64,000 bases of DNA from Polydactylus sextarius (lineage: Eukaryota > Chordata > Actinopteri > Polynemidae). Positions 1 through 11,079 of this stretch are shown here, one piece after another; position 1 is the stretch's first letter; each line of letters opens with the position of its first letter. The stretch is from assembly GCA_016801845.1 (NCBI GenBank), contig CM028912.1, positions 6,199,501 through 6,263,500 of the forward strand, given 5' to 3'. Made by a program: the position numbers and the translations under genes. A model generated the notes under the pieces. It searched no databases, was not told the origin of the DNA, and saw only the letters and a program-made list of their open reading frames with translations.

Positions 1-254
1 AAAGTCAAAGAACAGAAATCATTTCAGTATTGTATTTTTCCTTCATAGGAAACTTCTTCCTTTCTTTAAATTAGCAAACATTTCCCTTAAGTTAATGTAC
101 AAGTAAGTTTGCTGTGTATTCTCCTGTGATGATTTTTTGGATTATTTATTTTCCCCCCACTGTGTTTATTTTCATGGAATAGACTAATTATTTAATAAAT
201 TTTACATAAGGGAAAAGTGTGTTAAGATATATGAGGTGGCCATTATTATGAAGC

Positions 255-258
<4 letters not shown>

Positions 259-320
<62 letters not shown>

Positions 321-331
321 ATACACACACA
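259..331. repeat. (AC)n microsatellite
   Basis: An almost perfect AC dinucleotide run of about 57 bp, followed by a slightly interrupted tail with two ATAC variants. Confidence 0.97.
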
Positions 332-2248
332 CTATTTGAGTTCCCACTTTTATGAAACAGTCCAGAAAATCAATAATATTTTACTTATCAAATTAAAAGA
401 CAACCAGACATACAGACATAATCTCATTAGTTACACAAACAAGTTATAAACTCTTGAAATTATATATTTTTTAAAATATTAATTTATTTCTGTTTGGGCT
501 TTTTATGTGGACAGTAGCATCTAGAGCTGAAATGACTTGTCACTTAATTGATTTGTTCATTAACAAAGAATTCTTTTGCGACTCTTTTGCAACTTTTCAA
601 ATAATCAATATAAAAAAATTGTCAGATGCCAAACTTTCCTCGTCTACACACGTCCAGATTTGAGAACTTGCTTGAATAAAAACAAGCAATTTGATTGTAT
701 TTCCTTGAGCCGTGAAAACTTGTAAAAGTGTTTTGTTTTCATGGTTTTTCATTTATTTTATAGACAACTAATTAACAACTAATCAAGAGGATTATTGGTA
801 GATTCATCAGTTTCAATTTGTCACCATGTTTTTTTTTTTTAATCCATCGCAAAATGTCCTCTTACATAAACCAAAATGATCTATAGCTATAAAACACAAC
901 TGCCCAAACTGTTTGCAACTGTTTTTACAATTTTACAACTTTAAAACTGACTCAACACATCGTTTAAACTTCCTCTTGGATTTTGCGTGTACATGCGAGT
1001 CCATCCATATATATTCTGTGGCACTTTGAGATGCAGCAGCTCTGTGGATCGCAGCCAACAGAGGTCGGCTATCCCAGCTGGCAGTTCACTTCGGCAGCGG
1101 TTGCCAAGGTGACAGTGAGATGGAGTGACACGAGGCAGCAGATCTTTTGCTACAGATGATGAGTTTGGCAGATAGGAAGCGAGAAGCTCGGGACGCTGGT
1201 GCTGAAAAACAATCTGTGTTTCCTCCATCTCTCCCCTGATCCGTGCCCACAAACATACACCACGTTGATACTCAATAATTTATTCATGCTGAAACGTGCA
1301 CATACATGTACTGATATTAAAAATCAAACGTGTCACTGGTAACAAAATGGGAAAGTCAGAGAAACGGTCGCTGAGAAGCTGCAGTGAAACAGGCAGGGGG
1401 GTCAAAGGTCAGATAGTCTGCTACAATAACAGCCGACAAGCTAGACGACTGAGGAACAAACATAAACCTGGAAGTTAATGCATCACTGCAACTGTTGCTT
1501 ATATATTTTTTGCTTCTGAGAACAAATGAGTGACTGATACATATTTTTGTTTTTCCTTTCATGCTATTCACGATTAAATTGTTAGTATGGATTCACGTCT
1601 CTATTGTAACATGCCCCAAAACTTTACTTTATCAGCGTTACAACATTTGTAGGGAGTTGCACAAACCTGTGGAAATAGTGTACAAGGTGTGTGTTTGCCT
1701 GTGTGTGGGTGTCTTTGCTGAGCATTGGCAGAATTTAAGGGAAACTCAGGTCCAGTGGTTATAAATAGAAGTCTTTCTGTACGAGCCACCGGCTTGAATG
1801 GGTCTTTTTACACGTCAGCCGACGCAGCCGTCATCACTCCGGGTCAATTTTCAATCTCTGAAGAGGCTAAAAAAGGACATGTCGCTATGACAAAGACCTG
1901 TCGATGGTACTTTTGCACAATCTGAGAGGCCTTTTTTTTCTCCTGGTTGCACTCAGTTTGGTGATCTCAAAGATGCACATTGACAGAAAAACAAACAAAT
2001 AAAAAAAGTCAGAAAAACACTTCTCACTGACTTTTAGCAAATGATAGAAGACGTGCACATTAATCTGTCATGAAAAGCGGTCAGTCTGTACATCAAACAC
2101 AGAGTACTGGTCTGGTAATGTGATGTGAAGACCTCTGTTTGCTCTCACTAGTACAATAACATCACGATAGTAGGTTATCACACAGACGTGGACAGGTAGC
2201 TCTTAAAATGTATTCCCATCAAACTGCAAAAGCCAAAAGCTCACTGCT

Positions 2249-2273
<25 letters not shown>
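2249..2273. repeat. Poly-A tract
   Basis: A run of about 25 adenines. No retroelement body could be recognised just upstream, so it is listed as a simple repeat only. Confidence 0.9.
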
Positions 2274-2280
<7 letters not shown>

Positions 2281-4149
2281 TCTAAGCCTCCAGGATTGTA
2301 GTGTGATCCCTTCATAGCTTAGTGATGTAAAGATGGGAGATAAGGCAGGAATTTGGAAAGAGGATGATAAAAAGCCCTTTAAAGGGTTTTGTCATCACAC
2401 GATGCTGAGGAGTCTTCTCTGAATATCAATGCCAGGATCTGAAAGTACAAGCTGAAGATGTTACAGTAACAAAAACATTCAAACCTAAAGCTGAATCTGA
2501 ACCTGAACAGCTCAGCTCAAATAAAAGGTGTATCATGCATCTGTGGAAAAAAAAAAATATTTCTTTGCACATATATATGTTATTAACATGGAGTGATAAT
2601 TGTCCCTTGCATCGCTGAAAACAGAGGCTGTTTTGCAGTTACACACTAAAGATGCTATTACCTCCTCCCATAACAACTGCTAATATAATTGCTCATAATT
2701 GCTCTTAAAGCCTTTTTCAGAAGTACTTTACATAAAGCAATTATTGCTGGATAATCCCTTTCCTTAATGAATGCTGTTTGTATCTCAAAGTTCAGGCACA
2801 GTCGCATGCAACAGACACACACTTCAACAAATTATCTAACAGCAAAGTTTTCATCTATAACTATTTCACCATGGTTTGCACATTATCAGTCCCCACTGTT
2901 TGGTGTTAATTATTTTCGCATTGCAGTGGTTGGTTAACAACTGAATTCTAACACTGATTAACACATCATGGCTTCCTCAGTGTGAATCGACACCCGTGAG
3001 ACACATAACTCTTTTTACCTGGAGTCAGAAGCAGTGGCATGGAGCATGAATAAAATATTGAAAGGGTGCTTTTTTTGTTTCAGTCCGATTTTCTGTTAAA
3101 GTTGTTTCGTTTGCACACGAGTCTATTAAAATGTTTGACTTTTTCCACCTTTCTGAATGTAACACAATTATCTGAACATGGTTCAGTCAATACTGTTTCG
3201 CATGTAGGTTCTCTCTTCTCTCCTTAAATATTCTGATTTAGTGGTTTATTTTTCACTTGCTTGCCTTTGCTTTTTTTTCCCTTCTTTTTAGATAAAAGAT
3301 GGAATATCCAAAGTCTCTCCATCAGGAAGAAATTAAAGCAAACATCTGTGGAATAATGGACAGGGAAATGAATTCTCTCTTTGTGTGGGTGCCACTGAAC
3401 GTGACGAGCATGCATGTGCCAGACCGGTGGAGTGGAACTGGTTTGATGGGCATGTTCAACACATGGGCATGATGCCAATTTAGACAAGCATGCCCATGAA
3501 GAGAATCTCAGCCTGAATACTAAGTGTGTGAACGAATTGCAAGTGAATACAACTGATTTCCTACATAAATTAATTACAAATGAATTACCTGTGGAGGGAG
3601 ATCTGTGTGTTATTTTACATATTTCATCTGAGTGTGAATGATACTTTATTATTATTACTATCATGGATATACATTACTGTGAAAAGATGCACTGAAACTT
3701 TAGATAAATCTGACTGTAAAACACATGACAAAACACATGAACAAATTACATTTAAAGCTACAAACTTAAACTTAAAAATACCATCACACTCAACACAAAC
3801 ACTTCACCGACTGAAGACCAAATATATATAAGGTGCGATGCTGCCATCTGCTGGATGAATGTATTAATACATATTTACGGACCATATTTCAATTTTTAAG
3901 ACTATTATTATGTCTATTTTTGACAGAAAGCAGTAAATATGGTCATCTGAATTGCAGTTGGTTAAATTTAATAGCACTAAATACCTATAATTATTATACT
4001 ATTGTGTTATCATTTCATTAGTTTTTTGTTATTGCAATATTAATGTCTGCTTTTTAGAAAGCAAATGTGACTTTAGAACTAATTACAGCTAATTAGCACC
4101 CAACTGATCAACTTCATATGATTTATTGTTTTTAATTTATTCTATTTTT

Positions 4150-4399
4150 TACCACACTGTTTCTTTAAATCAGTGACCACCTGCTCTACTGGCGTCAGCA
4201 TCATCCGCAGGCAGCAGGATGGCGATCGATCCACTACTGAAACGTTTTAAAGTGGGATATTTTTAGGGGAAAACCTCGACATGTCATGCAGAGAAGGAGG
4301 AGGAGGAGGAGGAGGAGGAGGAGGGGAGAGACGGACATCGAGCTGATTGGTTCGACTGAAGGCGAGAATTAAAACCTGCTTTCAAATGCAACAATTAAG
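4150..4399 (+). promoter_or_regulatory. gpr45: Putative gpr45 promoter and first noncoding exon
   Basis: This block is richer in CpG and GC than its AT-rich surroundings and has a long purine (GGA)n run. It ends in a good splice donor, AAG|GTAGGT, with the exon end at about 4399. The next strong acceptor in the gpr45 5' UTR is at 6109-6110. GPR45 in mammals has an intronless coding region with upstream noncoding exon sequence, so this is a reasonable first exon. No TATA box was identified and the transcription start cannot be placed from sequence. Confidence 0.4.
4294..4325. repeat. (GGA)n polypurine microsatellite
   Basis: About ten GGA/AGG triplets in a row, inside the presumed first exon or promoter of gpr45. 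Mirror-symmetric polypurine runs of this kind can form triplex DNA. Confidence 0.95.
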
Positions 4400-5618
4400 G
4401 TAGGTCTGTTACAACGATCATAAGATGCATCGATCATTTTACTGCACTAATTCTCCACGCGACGATTTAGAGAGAAAAAAATCATGATGAATCATTGATG
4501 AATATCAATGTCGTGTCAATCATCAACACGATGGAACTGAACATTTGCATTGCTCTGTTTTCCCTCAGTGTTTGTGTAGAGACAGTAGAGAAACACAGGT
4601 TTATGTGTAAATATGAGGACACATTGTACAGACTCTAAATGTGAATTATCAGGAGCAACAAGCAGCTTGCAGCCTTCTGTTGTGCAAATCAGATTACTAT
4701 CACATTATTATATTTAATTATCCACAAGTCTGGTATTATTATGTAGGATGCATGATCTCATAGGTTTTAGATTGTTATCTGATGCCTTCGTCATCATTTC
4801 GTTCACATTTGACCAAATTCATGTCTCCTCCATCAGCTACCTTTGGTTTTTATCATCATTAGTTATATTTTTATAGTGAATAGTTTTATTCTGACTGTGA
4901 CTTTAACTCTTATGTATTGAATTTCCTCTGACACACAAAACGTTTAGTCATAGACACCAGTTGTACAGAGGATGAAAGTAAAAAAGGCTGCTTGTTGCCA
5001 TGGAACTGGTGACCTTGTTACCTTGGCAACAGCCTGCAACACTATTCAGCAGCCTGTCAGTGATGTTGTACCACAATATAGTTACAAGCTTTTCTCCAGT
5101 GATATGTAAACATCACGTTGTCCTTTTGACGAGTGATAATTCACATTCGTTTGTCATAGAAAACATTTTGATCTGACATGTCAGAGAAGTAAAACCAGCT
5201 TCAGAGTCTTGTTATCGCTCTTGCTGGTTCACTGTTACACTGCCATGTCTTATTGACAGTTAAATAGAGAGGAACCATTGTTGATGTTTTTCTAACCTTC
5301 CACATTGTAGTTTTTTCCAGATCATACTACATCTAAACTGTCTCAAACATTCTCAAACACCAAGGATACTGTCTGTTTGAGCTGCTGCCCTCAGGCAGGA
5401 GATATCTAGAACAAATTGCCTAAGAAAGATTTTTTTTCCCAAGGCTAATAAGCAAAACTGGTCTAAGTGTGTAGGATTCTTCTTTTTACATGAGCTGCTC
5501 TTTTTATGGATGTATTTATGCTATGTATGTATGTACTATATTTTATGCACTTATTTTTGTTACACATCTAGAGGTTACACTCTTAAATTTCATTGTTATA
5601 CAAACAATGACAAATTAA

Positions 5619-5653
<35 letters not shown>
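5619..5653. repeat. (ATCT)n tetranucleotide microsatellite
   Basis: About eight ATCT repeats, ending a few bases before a possible splice acceptor at 5663-5664. Confidence 0.95.
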
Positions 5654-5654
<1 letters not shown>

Positions 5655-5664
5655 TTTCATCCAG

Positions 5665-5712
5665 GTTGCATCAGAGTCTGAAGTTAAAGGAAGCCAAGCA
5701 GCTCCACCTCAG
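5665..5712 (+). other. Possible alternative noncoding exon of gpr45
   Basis: A 48-base block lies between a pyrimidine-rich acceptor ending in TTTTCATCCAG and a CAG|GTGTGT donor. It sits between the presumed first exon and the coding exon of gpr45. It is supported only by its splice-like borders. Confidence 0.2.
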
Positions 5713-6110
5713 GTGTGTGCTCTAATGTTTGTGTGTGTTGTGTAAAGGTGTGTGTCTCTGCTCATGTGTGAAACATAACAGCTCAGCTGTTAATCATTAA
5801 CCTGACTCAGGCCAGCGATGTATGCTGTGTGTGTTGTCTGTTTTATAAAACGGCCTCGGCATCACAGGGACATCACTCCTCCTCTCACTGTTTCATATTT
5901 ATAAGAGCAGCTGAGTAATAATGACCGAGAACTTGTCTGACTGATCTAATGACGTGTTGTGTGCCAAATGTGTTTACTGCCGACTGACAGTGCACTGAGG
6001 TAATACACTGTTTGTGTATTAAAATCATAGAATTCACACCTAGTTAAGTATCTTTTTTTCCTGTAATGACTCATTATTTCTCTTTATTTTTTCTTCTGTT
6101 TCCGTTTTAG

Positions 6111-6221
6111 ATGTTACCATGGAAAACCAGCGGCTTGAAAACAACTTAAAGATGTGTTTATTACAATGATAACAATCATGTGCAGAGTCTTATGGGTTTA
6201 TATTCACTGACGACAGCTGCT
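6111..6221 (+). other. gpr45: gpr45 5' untranslated segment of the coding exon
   Basis: A strong acceptor (TTCCGTTTTAG, ending at 6110) opens the exon that carries the coding region. The segment has an in-frame TAA at 6147-6149, which limits how far the coding frame can extend upstream. It also contains two short upstream ORFs, one of which starts at 6119 in optimal context. Confidence 0.55.
6119..6169 (+). promoter_or_regulatory. Upstream ORF in the gpr45 leader
   Basis: The ATG at 6119-6121 lies in a perfect ACCATGG context and opens a 16-codon frame that ends with TGA at 6167-6169, 52 bases before the preferred gpr45 start. An overlapping shorter frame starts at 6111 in poor context. Upstream ORFs with a strong start usually reduce translation of the main frame. 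That this happens here is inference. Confidence 0.5.
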
Positions 6222-7382
6222 ATGGCTTTTTGTAATGAAAGCCTCCTGGAGGAGTGTGTCTTCATGGAGCCGGACAGTGTCGACGGCACAGAAGAAAACC
6301 TTCCAACAGAGGCAGCGACTCCTCTCATATCAGTCACCCTGCGTGTGACTCTGGCAGCCATAATGATCTTCATGATCACTATCGGTTTTCTTGGCAATGC
6401 AATCGTGTGTCTGATTGTTTACCAGAAACCTGCCATGCGTTCTGCTATCAACCTCCTCCTCGCCACATTGGCCTTTTCAGACATCATGCTGTCTCTTCTC
6501 TGCATGCCCTTCACTGCCGTCACCGTGGCCACTGCAGACTGGAGCTTCGGGAGCGGTTTCTGTCGAGCTTCCATCATGCTGTACTGGCTGTTTGTGTTGG
6601 AAGGTGTGTCCATCCTCCTCATCATCAGCGTGGACCGATTCCTCATCATCGTGCAGCGGCAGGACAAGTTGACCCCTCACAGAGCCAAACTGTTGATCGC
6701 AGGTTCGTGGGTGCTGAGTCTGTGTGTGTCCCTGCCGTCTGTGGTTGGATGGAGAACGGGTGCAGCAGGTATTGGAAGTACCTGGGCGCCGCAATGCGTG
6801 CTGGGATACAGTGAGTCTCTGGCAGACCGAGGATACACAGTGTTGTTGGCAGTCGCTGTGTTTTTTGTGCCGTTTGCCGTCATGTTGTATTCTTACATGT
6901 GCATCCTCAACACGGTGCGCCGCAACACCCTTCGCATCCACAACCACACCAATGAACACTCATGTCTGCCAGCTCTTAACCAAGTCAGCAAAATGAGACT
7001 TACGGGGCTGCAGCGCCCTCCTCAGGTCAAAGTGGACATGAGCTTCAAGACCAGAGCCTTCACCACCATCCTCATCCTCTTCGTCGGCTTCTCTGTGTGC
7101 TGGTTGCCTCACACCGTGGTCAGCCTGCTGGCCGTATTCAGTCGGCAGTTCTACTACAGCCCCCTCTTCTACCCAATCAGCGTTGGAGCTCTGTGGCTCA
7201 GTTATCTGAAGACGGTGTTCAACCCAGTCATCTACTGCTGGAGGATCAGAAAGTTCAGGGAAGCTTGTCAGGAGTTTATACCCAAAAGCTGCAGACTGTG
7301 TCCGAAAGTGCCAAACAGGAGCCGCAGGAGAGTGAGGCCCAGTAACATTTATGTTTGCAGTGAGACTCAGTCTGCTGTCTGA
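6222..7382 (+). CDS. gpr45: Probable G-protein coupled receptor 45 (orphan class A GPCR)
   Basis: A 386-residue seven-helix receptor encoded in one exon. Helices lie at about 41-67, 74-100, 112-138, 157-177, 205-230, 279-303 and 316-340. Class A signatures are present: the GN of helix 1 (59), the SD of helix 2 (87), the cysteine pair 114/192, CWLP in helix 6 (293-296) and NPVIY in helix 7 (334-338). The DRY box reads DRF (138-140), as in mammalian GPR45. The motifs INLLLATLAFSDIML and VQRQDKL, and the ending ETQSAV (human ENQSAV), point to GPR45 rather than its paralogue GPR63. N5 is a glycosylation site. I chose the ATG at 6222 because its context is good (G at -3 and +4) and it aligns with the human start. 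An in-frame ATG at 6192 has a weak context, and the GTG at 6180 is unlikely. The ligand is unknown. The receptor is reported mainly from the nervous system. Confidence 0.95.
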   Translation: MAFCNESLLEECVFMEPDSVDGTEENLPTEAATPLISVTLRVTLAAIMIFMITIGFLGNAIVCLIVYQKPAMRSAINLLLATLAFSDIMLSLLCMPFTAVTVATADWSFGSGFCRASIMLYWLFVLEGVSILLIISVDRFLIIVQRQDKLTPHRAKLLIAGSWVLSLCVSLPSVVGWRTGAAGIGSTWAPQCVLGYSESLADRGYTVLLAVAVFFVPFAVMLYSYMCILNTVRRNTLRIHNHTNEHSCLPALNQVSKMRLTGLQRPPQVKVDMSFKTRAFTTILILFVGFSVCWLPHTVVSLLAVFSRQFYYSPLFYPISVGALWLSYLKTVFNPVIYCWRIRKFREACQEFIPKSCRLCPKVPNRSRRRVRPSNIYVCSETQSAV

Positions 7383-7990
7383 AACATGGAGTCTTGTTTG
7401 ATAGACACACAAACCAGCAGCTTTTAACACTGCCAACGGTTTTTCACTCAATTAGAGACCATTTAACATATTTTGTCATTTCATCAATATCATTTTGTTG
7501 CTTCACACTGTGAAGCTCAATTTTAAGTCTTTAATTAGTAGAATTAATAAATATTAATTTGTTAGTTATGTGATGAGTTTGTAAAAAAATACACATACAC
7601 ACACAGGGTATTGACGTTCAGTGATGTTCTCAGAGGGAAGCCTGATGGCTTTTTTAAAAAGAAAGAAAGAAATTGAATTAAATATGCACAGAAACAAAAA
7701 TGGTTGTCTGTTGGGTTCTTTGTCAGTAAATGAACTGTCAGTGTTTACTTGCATGATGAAGTCATATGAAAACACATACATAGGACATGGAGCATTAATG
7801 ACAACACCATCTAGCACTAAGATACTTTTAAAATCAGTGGTGGAAGTAAAGAGTAACATCATTATTAAAATCATTGTCCATGGAGCCAGGTCAGGACCTT
7901 GAGATTTAATGTTTTGAGGAGTTGAATAAAATGGTATTTATTCACAGGTATTTATTCACTTCTCAGCTCATTGCATCTCGAAAATAAAAT
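7383..7990 (+). terminator. gpr45: gpr45 3' UTR with candidate polyadenylation signals
   Basis: After the TGA, AATAAA hexamers occur at 7546-7551, 7925-7930 and 7983-7988. Which one is used cannot be told from sequence. Confidence 0.5.
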
Positions 7991-8330
7991 AAGTTTGACC
8001 TAAAATTATGTCTCTATCAATGAGCTTTTGTGCTAAACACACTGCTCTGCTGAGACGAACCATTCAGACACTGTGTTGTCTGCGCTGTCTCTCTCTGGTG
8101 GAAGTAAAAACCATAACATTATTTTGTGATAAGTGTCACTTCAGTATTGAAATGAATACAAGTTCATTGATTATAAATCATAAATGTCCACATATCTGTA
8201 AACCCAAATAACTTCATCCACAGGAAACTTCGCTGTGTTTACGTGAAGTTTAGGGAATAGAATAAAACACACTTCATTCTCCAACCTCTCATATCACTGC
8301 TGCATTTGCACCATGCACCCCTAACTTAAT

Positions 8331-8405
8331 GCAGTTCAATTCAATGAACTTTATTTGTCTCCAAGGGGCAATTTAAGGCTCATGGAGCAGTTAGACACAT
8401 AATAA
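8331..8405 (+). repeat. Dispersed teleost repeat fragment
   Basis: The words TTCAATTCAATGAACTTTAT and CCAAGGGGCAATTTAAGG resemble a repeat tail met very often in fish genomes. I do not assign a family name. Confidence 0.4.
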
Positions 8406-8637
8406 ACAGTATGCACATTGTACATTATAACAGTAAATTCTGGCGCCTCTGACCAGACTCCAACAACAGGAATTTGCAGCATCTGTATATGTCTACCTTA
8501 TGTGCAGTTTTGGAGCCATTTTGACTTAAACGGAAACATATTTCAAGGTATATCGCACCATTTACATGTGAAGTTTTGTAACTGTCATAACCTTAGAGGT
8601 GTATAGTAAATTAGAGTTGGGTTTTTTTTATGCATTT

Positions 8638-8638
<1 letters not shown>

Positions 8639-8669
<31 letters not shown>
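8639..8669. repeat. Compound (AT)n(GT)n microsatellite
   Basis: A short AT run passes directly into a GT run. Confidence 0.9.
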
Positions 8670-8867
8670 CCTAAGAGAAGACATTTTTTTCAGTTGATTT
8701 TTATTTTGGTTCAGTTACAATCCAGTAAACCTGTTATTCAACATTAGTATTAGGTTGTAGTGTTAGTATTATGCCACTAGGTGTCAGTATCGCTTTGCGA
8801 GCAGCAGAGCTAAACACAACAAGTTGGAGAGATCACACCCACCAACTAAACTGGTGTTAAAGAAACT

Positions 8868-9845
8868 GTGTGAGGCTATTTTACAGGAAAGCAATCAGAG
8901 ATCTTCAGAGGCTCTCTGCAGTCTGCACTCTGAGAAACTCAAACTCTTCTGTCTGGATCTTCAGCAAAGTAAAGTTTGGTCAAACAGCAAAACACATTAA
9001 AGTCCAGGCCCAACGCACCGAGACGCAGATCAAGAAGCAGTTTGAGAAGCTGCACCAGTTTCTAAAGGGGAAAGAGGAGGCCAGGATGGCTGCACTGAGG
9101 GAGGAAGAGGAGCAGAAGAGTCAGAAGATGAAGGAGAAGATGGAGGCTCTGAGCAGACAGATAGCAGCTCTGTCAGTCAAAGCCACAGAGGACAAGCTGA
9201 GAGCTGAAGATGTCTTATGTCTGCTCATCTACAAGGTTGCAGTGGACAGAGTCCAGCAGCGTCTCCCGCTGGAGGATCCACAGCTGCTTCTCAGGAGCTC
9301 TGCTAGATGAGGCCAAACACCTGGGCGACCTCACCTTCATCATCTGGAACATGATAAAAAGATATTGTTTCCTACAATCCTGTGGTTCTGGGCCCAAACC
9401 CTGCTGATCCAGAACTCATCCTGTCTGAAGATCTGACCAGTGTGAGATGAAGACAGCTTCCTAACAGTCCAGAGACGGTTGATAAATATTACATTGTTCT
9501 GGACTCGGAGGGTTTTAACTCAGGGACTCACAGCTGGGACGTCAATGTTGGAGAAAATAGAGCTTGTGTACTGGGTGTTTTAGCAGAGTCTGTCCAGAGA
9601 AAGGGACAGAACTTTGGTTCTGGATTTTGGAGAATAAAGTTCTCTGGAGATAAATTGTCACCACCAGGTACAGATCAATGAACAAGAAGATTCAGAGGAT
9701 TAGAGTGAATCTGGACTAGAACAAAGGATGTCTGTTGGTTTCTGATCCTGATACTAACACACACATATGCACTATACACCACACACTTTCACTGAGAAAT
9801 TTTCCCACACTTTAACACTGCTGATGAAATACAGATGTTACCAGC
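8868..9845 (+). pseudogene. Decayed fish TRIM (NF7 / zinc-binding A33-like) with B-box, coiled coil and B30.2
   Basis: Reading across frames gives the order of a fish TRIM protein. A B-box remnant (EALCSLHSEKLKLFCLD) lies at about 8870-8975. An internal deletion follows and leads straight to the coiled coil, whose charged core KGKEEARMAALREEEEQK lies near 9065-9120. Next come LDEAKHLGDLTF (about 9305-9345) and a PRY/SPRY part with LILSEDLTSVR and EGFNSGTHSWDV (about 9410-9545). Defects are frameshifts near 9285 and 9358, stops at 9447 and 9678, and missing cysteines of the B-box. There is no RING finger. The real family is very large in fish and is linked to innate immunity. The copy may be a fragment of a single-exon gene moved by duplication, because no introns interrupt it. 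I am confident of the family and of the broken state. Confidence 0.87.
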
Positions 9846-10079
9846 CAAGGTGTGTTTGACTATGGAACGAAGCCATTAGAGATGAAGAAGGTGATTATAT
9901 TTATCAGGTTTTTATTTTTTAAAGGGAAAAGTGTTTGAATTGAAGCTGTTAAACTGCATCTGTCTTCCTGCTGCCTCATTATTACAAAGCTCTGAATAAA
10001 TACACATTTATCAGTAACTAGATATTTGAGCAGTTTGTTGTTGTTGAGATTCAACAATATAAAATTCCAATATAGAAAT

Positions 10080-10127
10080 ACAATTCAATTTCAATTCAAT
10101 TTTAATTCAATTTTAATTCAATTAAAG
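10080..10127. repeat. Imperfect short tandem repeat based on AATTCAATTTT
   Basis: Four to five imperfect copies of an 11-12 bp word follow one another. Confidence 0.8.
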
Positions 10128-11051
10128 ACAGAAGTGTTGAGAAGAGTAACTTTTAGCCAAATAAATTTTTTTGAGGGAAATGGGATTGTTGCACCTGTGT
10201 GTGGACAAGTCTGTATGGATGCTGAAATAACTAATTTTGATCGAACTTATGATTGTTTTGCCTGTCATTATTATTAATATCATTATTGTTAATAATAATA
10301 ATAGTCTGCTGAATAAAACAATAACTTAAAAAACCTGAATATGATCATTAAATATTTTTAAATAAGTCAGTAAACTGTAGCAGGGTGTGGAACTGAACCT
10401 CTTCACATGGGTCTTGGTTCGCTTGTTTGGTTTTGTTCACTTTGTTTGATCACTTGTATTCACAGAAAGTTGTGTGAGGGACCGTGAGAAAAAGTCCTGA
10501 GGGAGGAAACAAACTTCAGTTCACTCTCTCACTTTGACTTTTGTGATCCAATAATTGATTTATCTAGCGCCATCATCAGGTTTTTGATCTTTTTTTGAAG
10601 AAGATCTGCATCACATCTGCCCCCTTACACATTACATGATTAGTGTACAGAAGGGAAAAATTTAAATACATAGAGTGATTTCAAGACTCTTCACAGCTGA
10701 ATAGTTCATAATACAGCTTTATATTATATACACACACTTTATTTTGTTTTATCACCTCTGATGTTTAATGAGTTCAGCTCAGGAGTTTTGTGTGTGTGTG
10801 TGTGTGTGTTTTCTCACCACAGATGAAGAGAAGAAGGTGTTGAGCAACAGATAGTTTCCCTCCTGAGATCAGAGCGTCCCGCTGGAGTAGCAACACTGCT
10901 GTGATTAATGAGAGCACGCACACACACGGCTGACACTGCAGGTGATAAATATGTGGCTCACTTATTATGATGCTGCATTGTTTTACACAGTCCCACCGGT
11001 ATAACATGCATAAACTGCGCACATACTCACACACATATTATATTTGTCCTG

Positions 11052-11079
11052 TTTTTTTTTTTTTTTTTTTTTTTTTTTT
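11052..11079. repeat. Poly-T tract
   Basis: An uninterrupted run of about 28 thymines. Confidence 0.9.

Larger units (their letters stand above)
1..4150. other. Intergenic AT-rich stretch without a recognisable gene
   Basis: I see no coding exon here. The open frames present are short, have no recognisable domain and are not flanked by matched splice signals. The stretch contains an (AC)n tract near 259-331, a poly-A run near 2249-2273 and otherwise unique-looking AT-rich DNA. It could hold the 3' UTR or regulatory DNA of a gene lying left of the window, but nothing in the sequence proves this. Confidence 0.6.
7991..8867. other. Intergenic stretch between gpr45 and the TRIM pseudogene
   Basis: No gene is seen. 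It holds a dispersed-repeat fragment near 8331-8405 and an AT/GT dinucleotide tract near 8639-8669. Confidence 0.6.

Noticed and set aside
941..1252. 103-codon open frame on the minus strand
   Set aside because: No recognisable domain, no splice or promoter context, and composition like its surroundings.
1725..1925. 66-codon + strand frame near 1.8 kb with several CpGs
   Set aside because: Composition is slightly unlike the surroundings, but no family, splice context or conserved motif supports coding.
6477..6959. Long minus-strand frame inside gpr45
   Set aside because: It is a shadow of the receptor gene in another frame. The + strand product is a clear GPCR.
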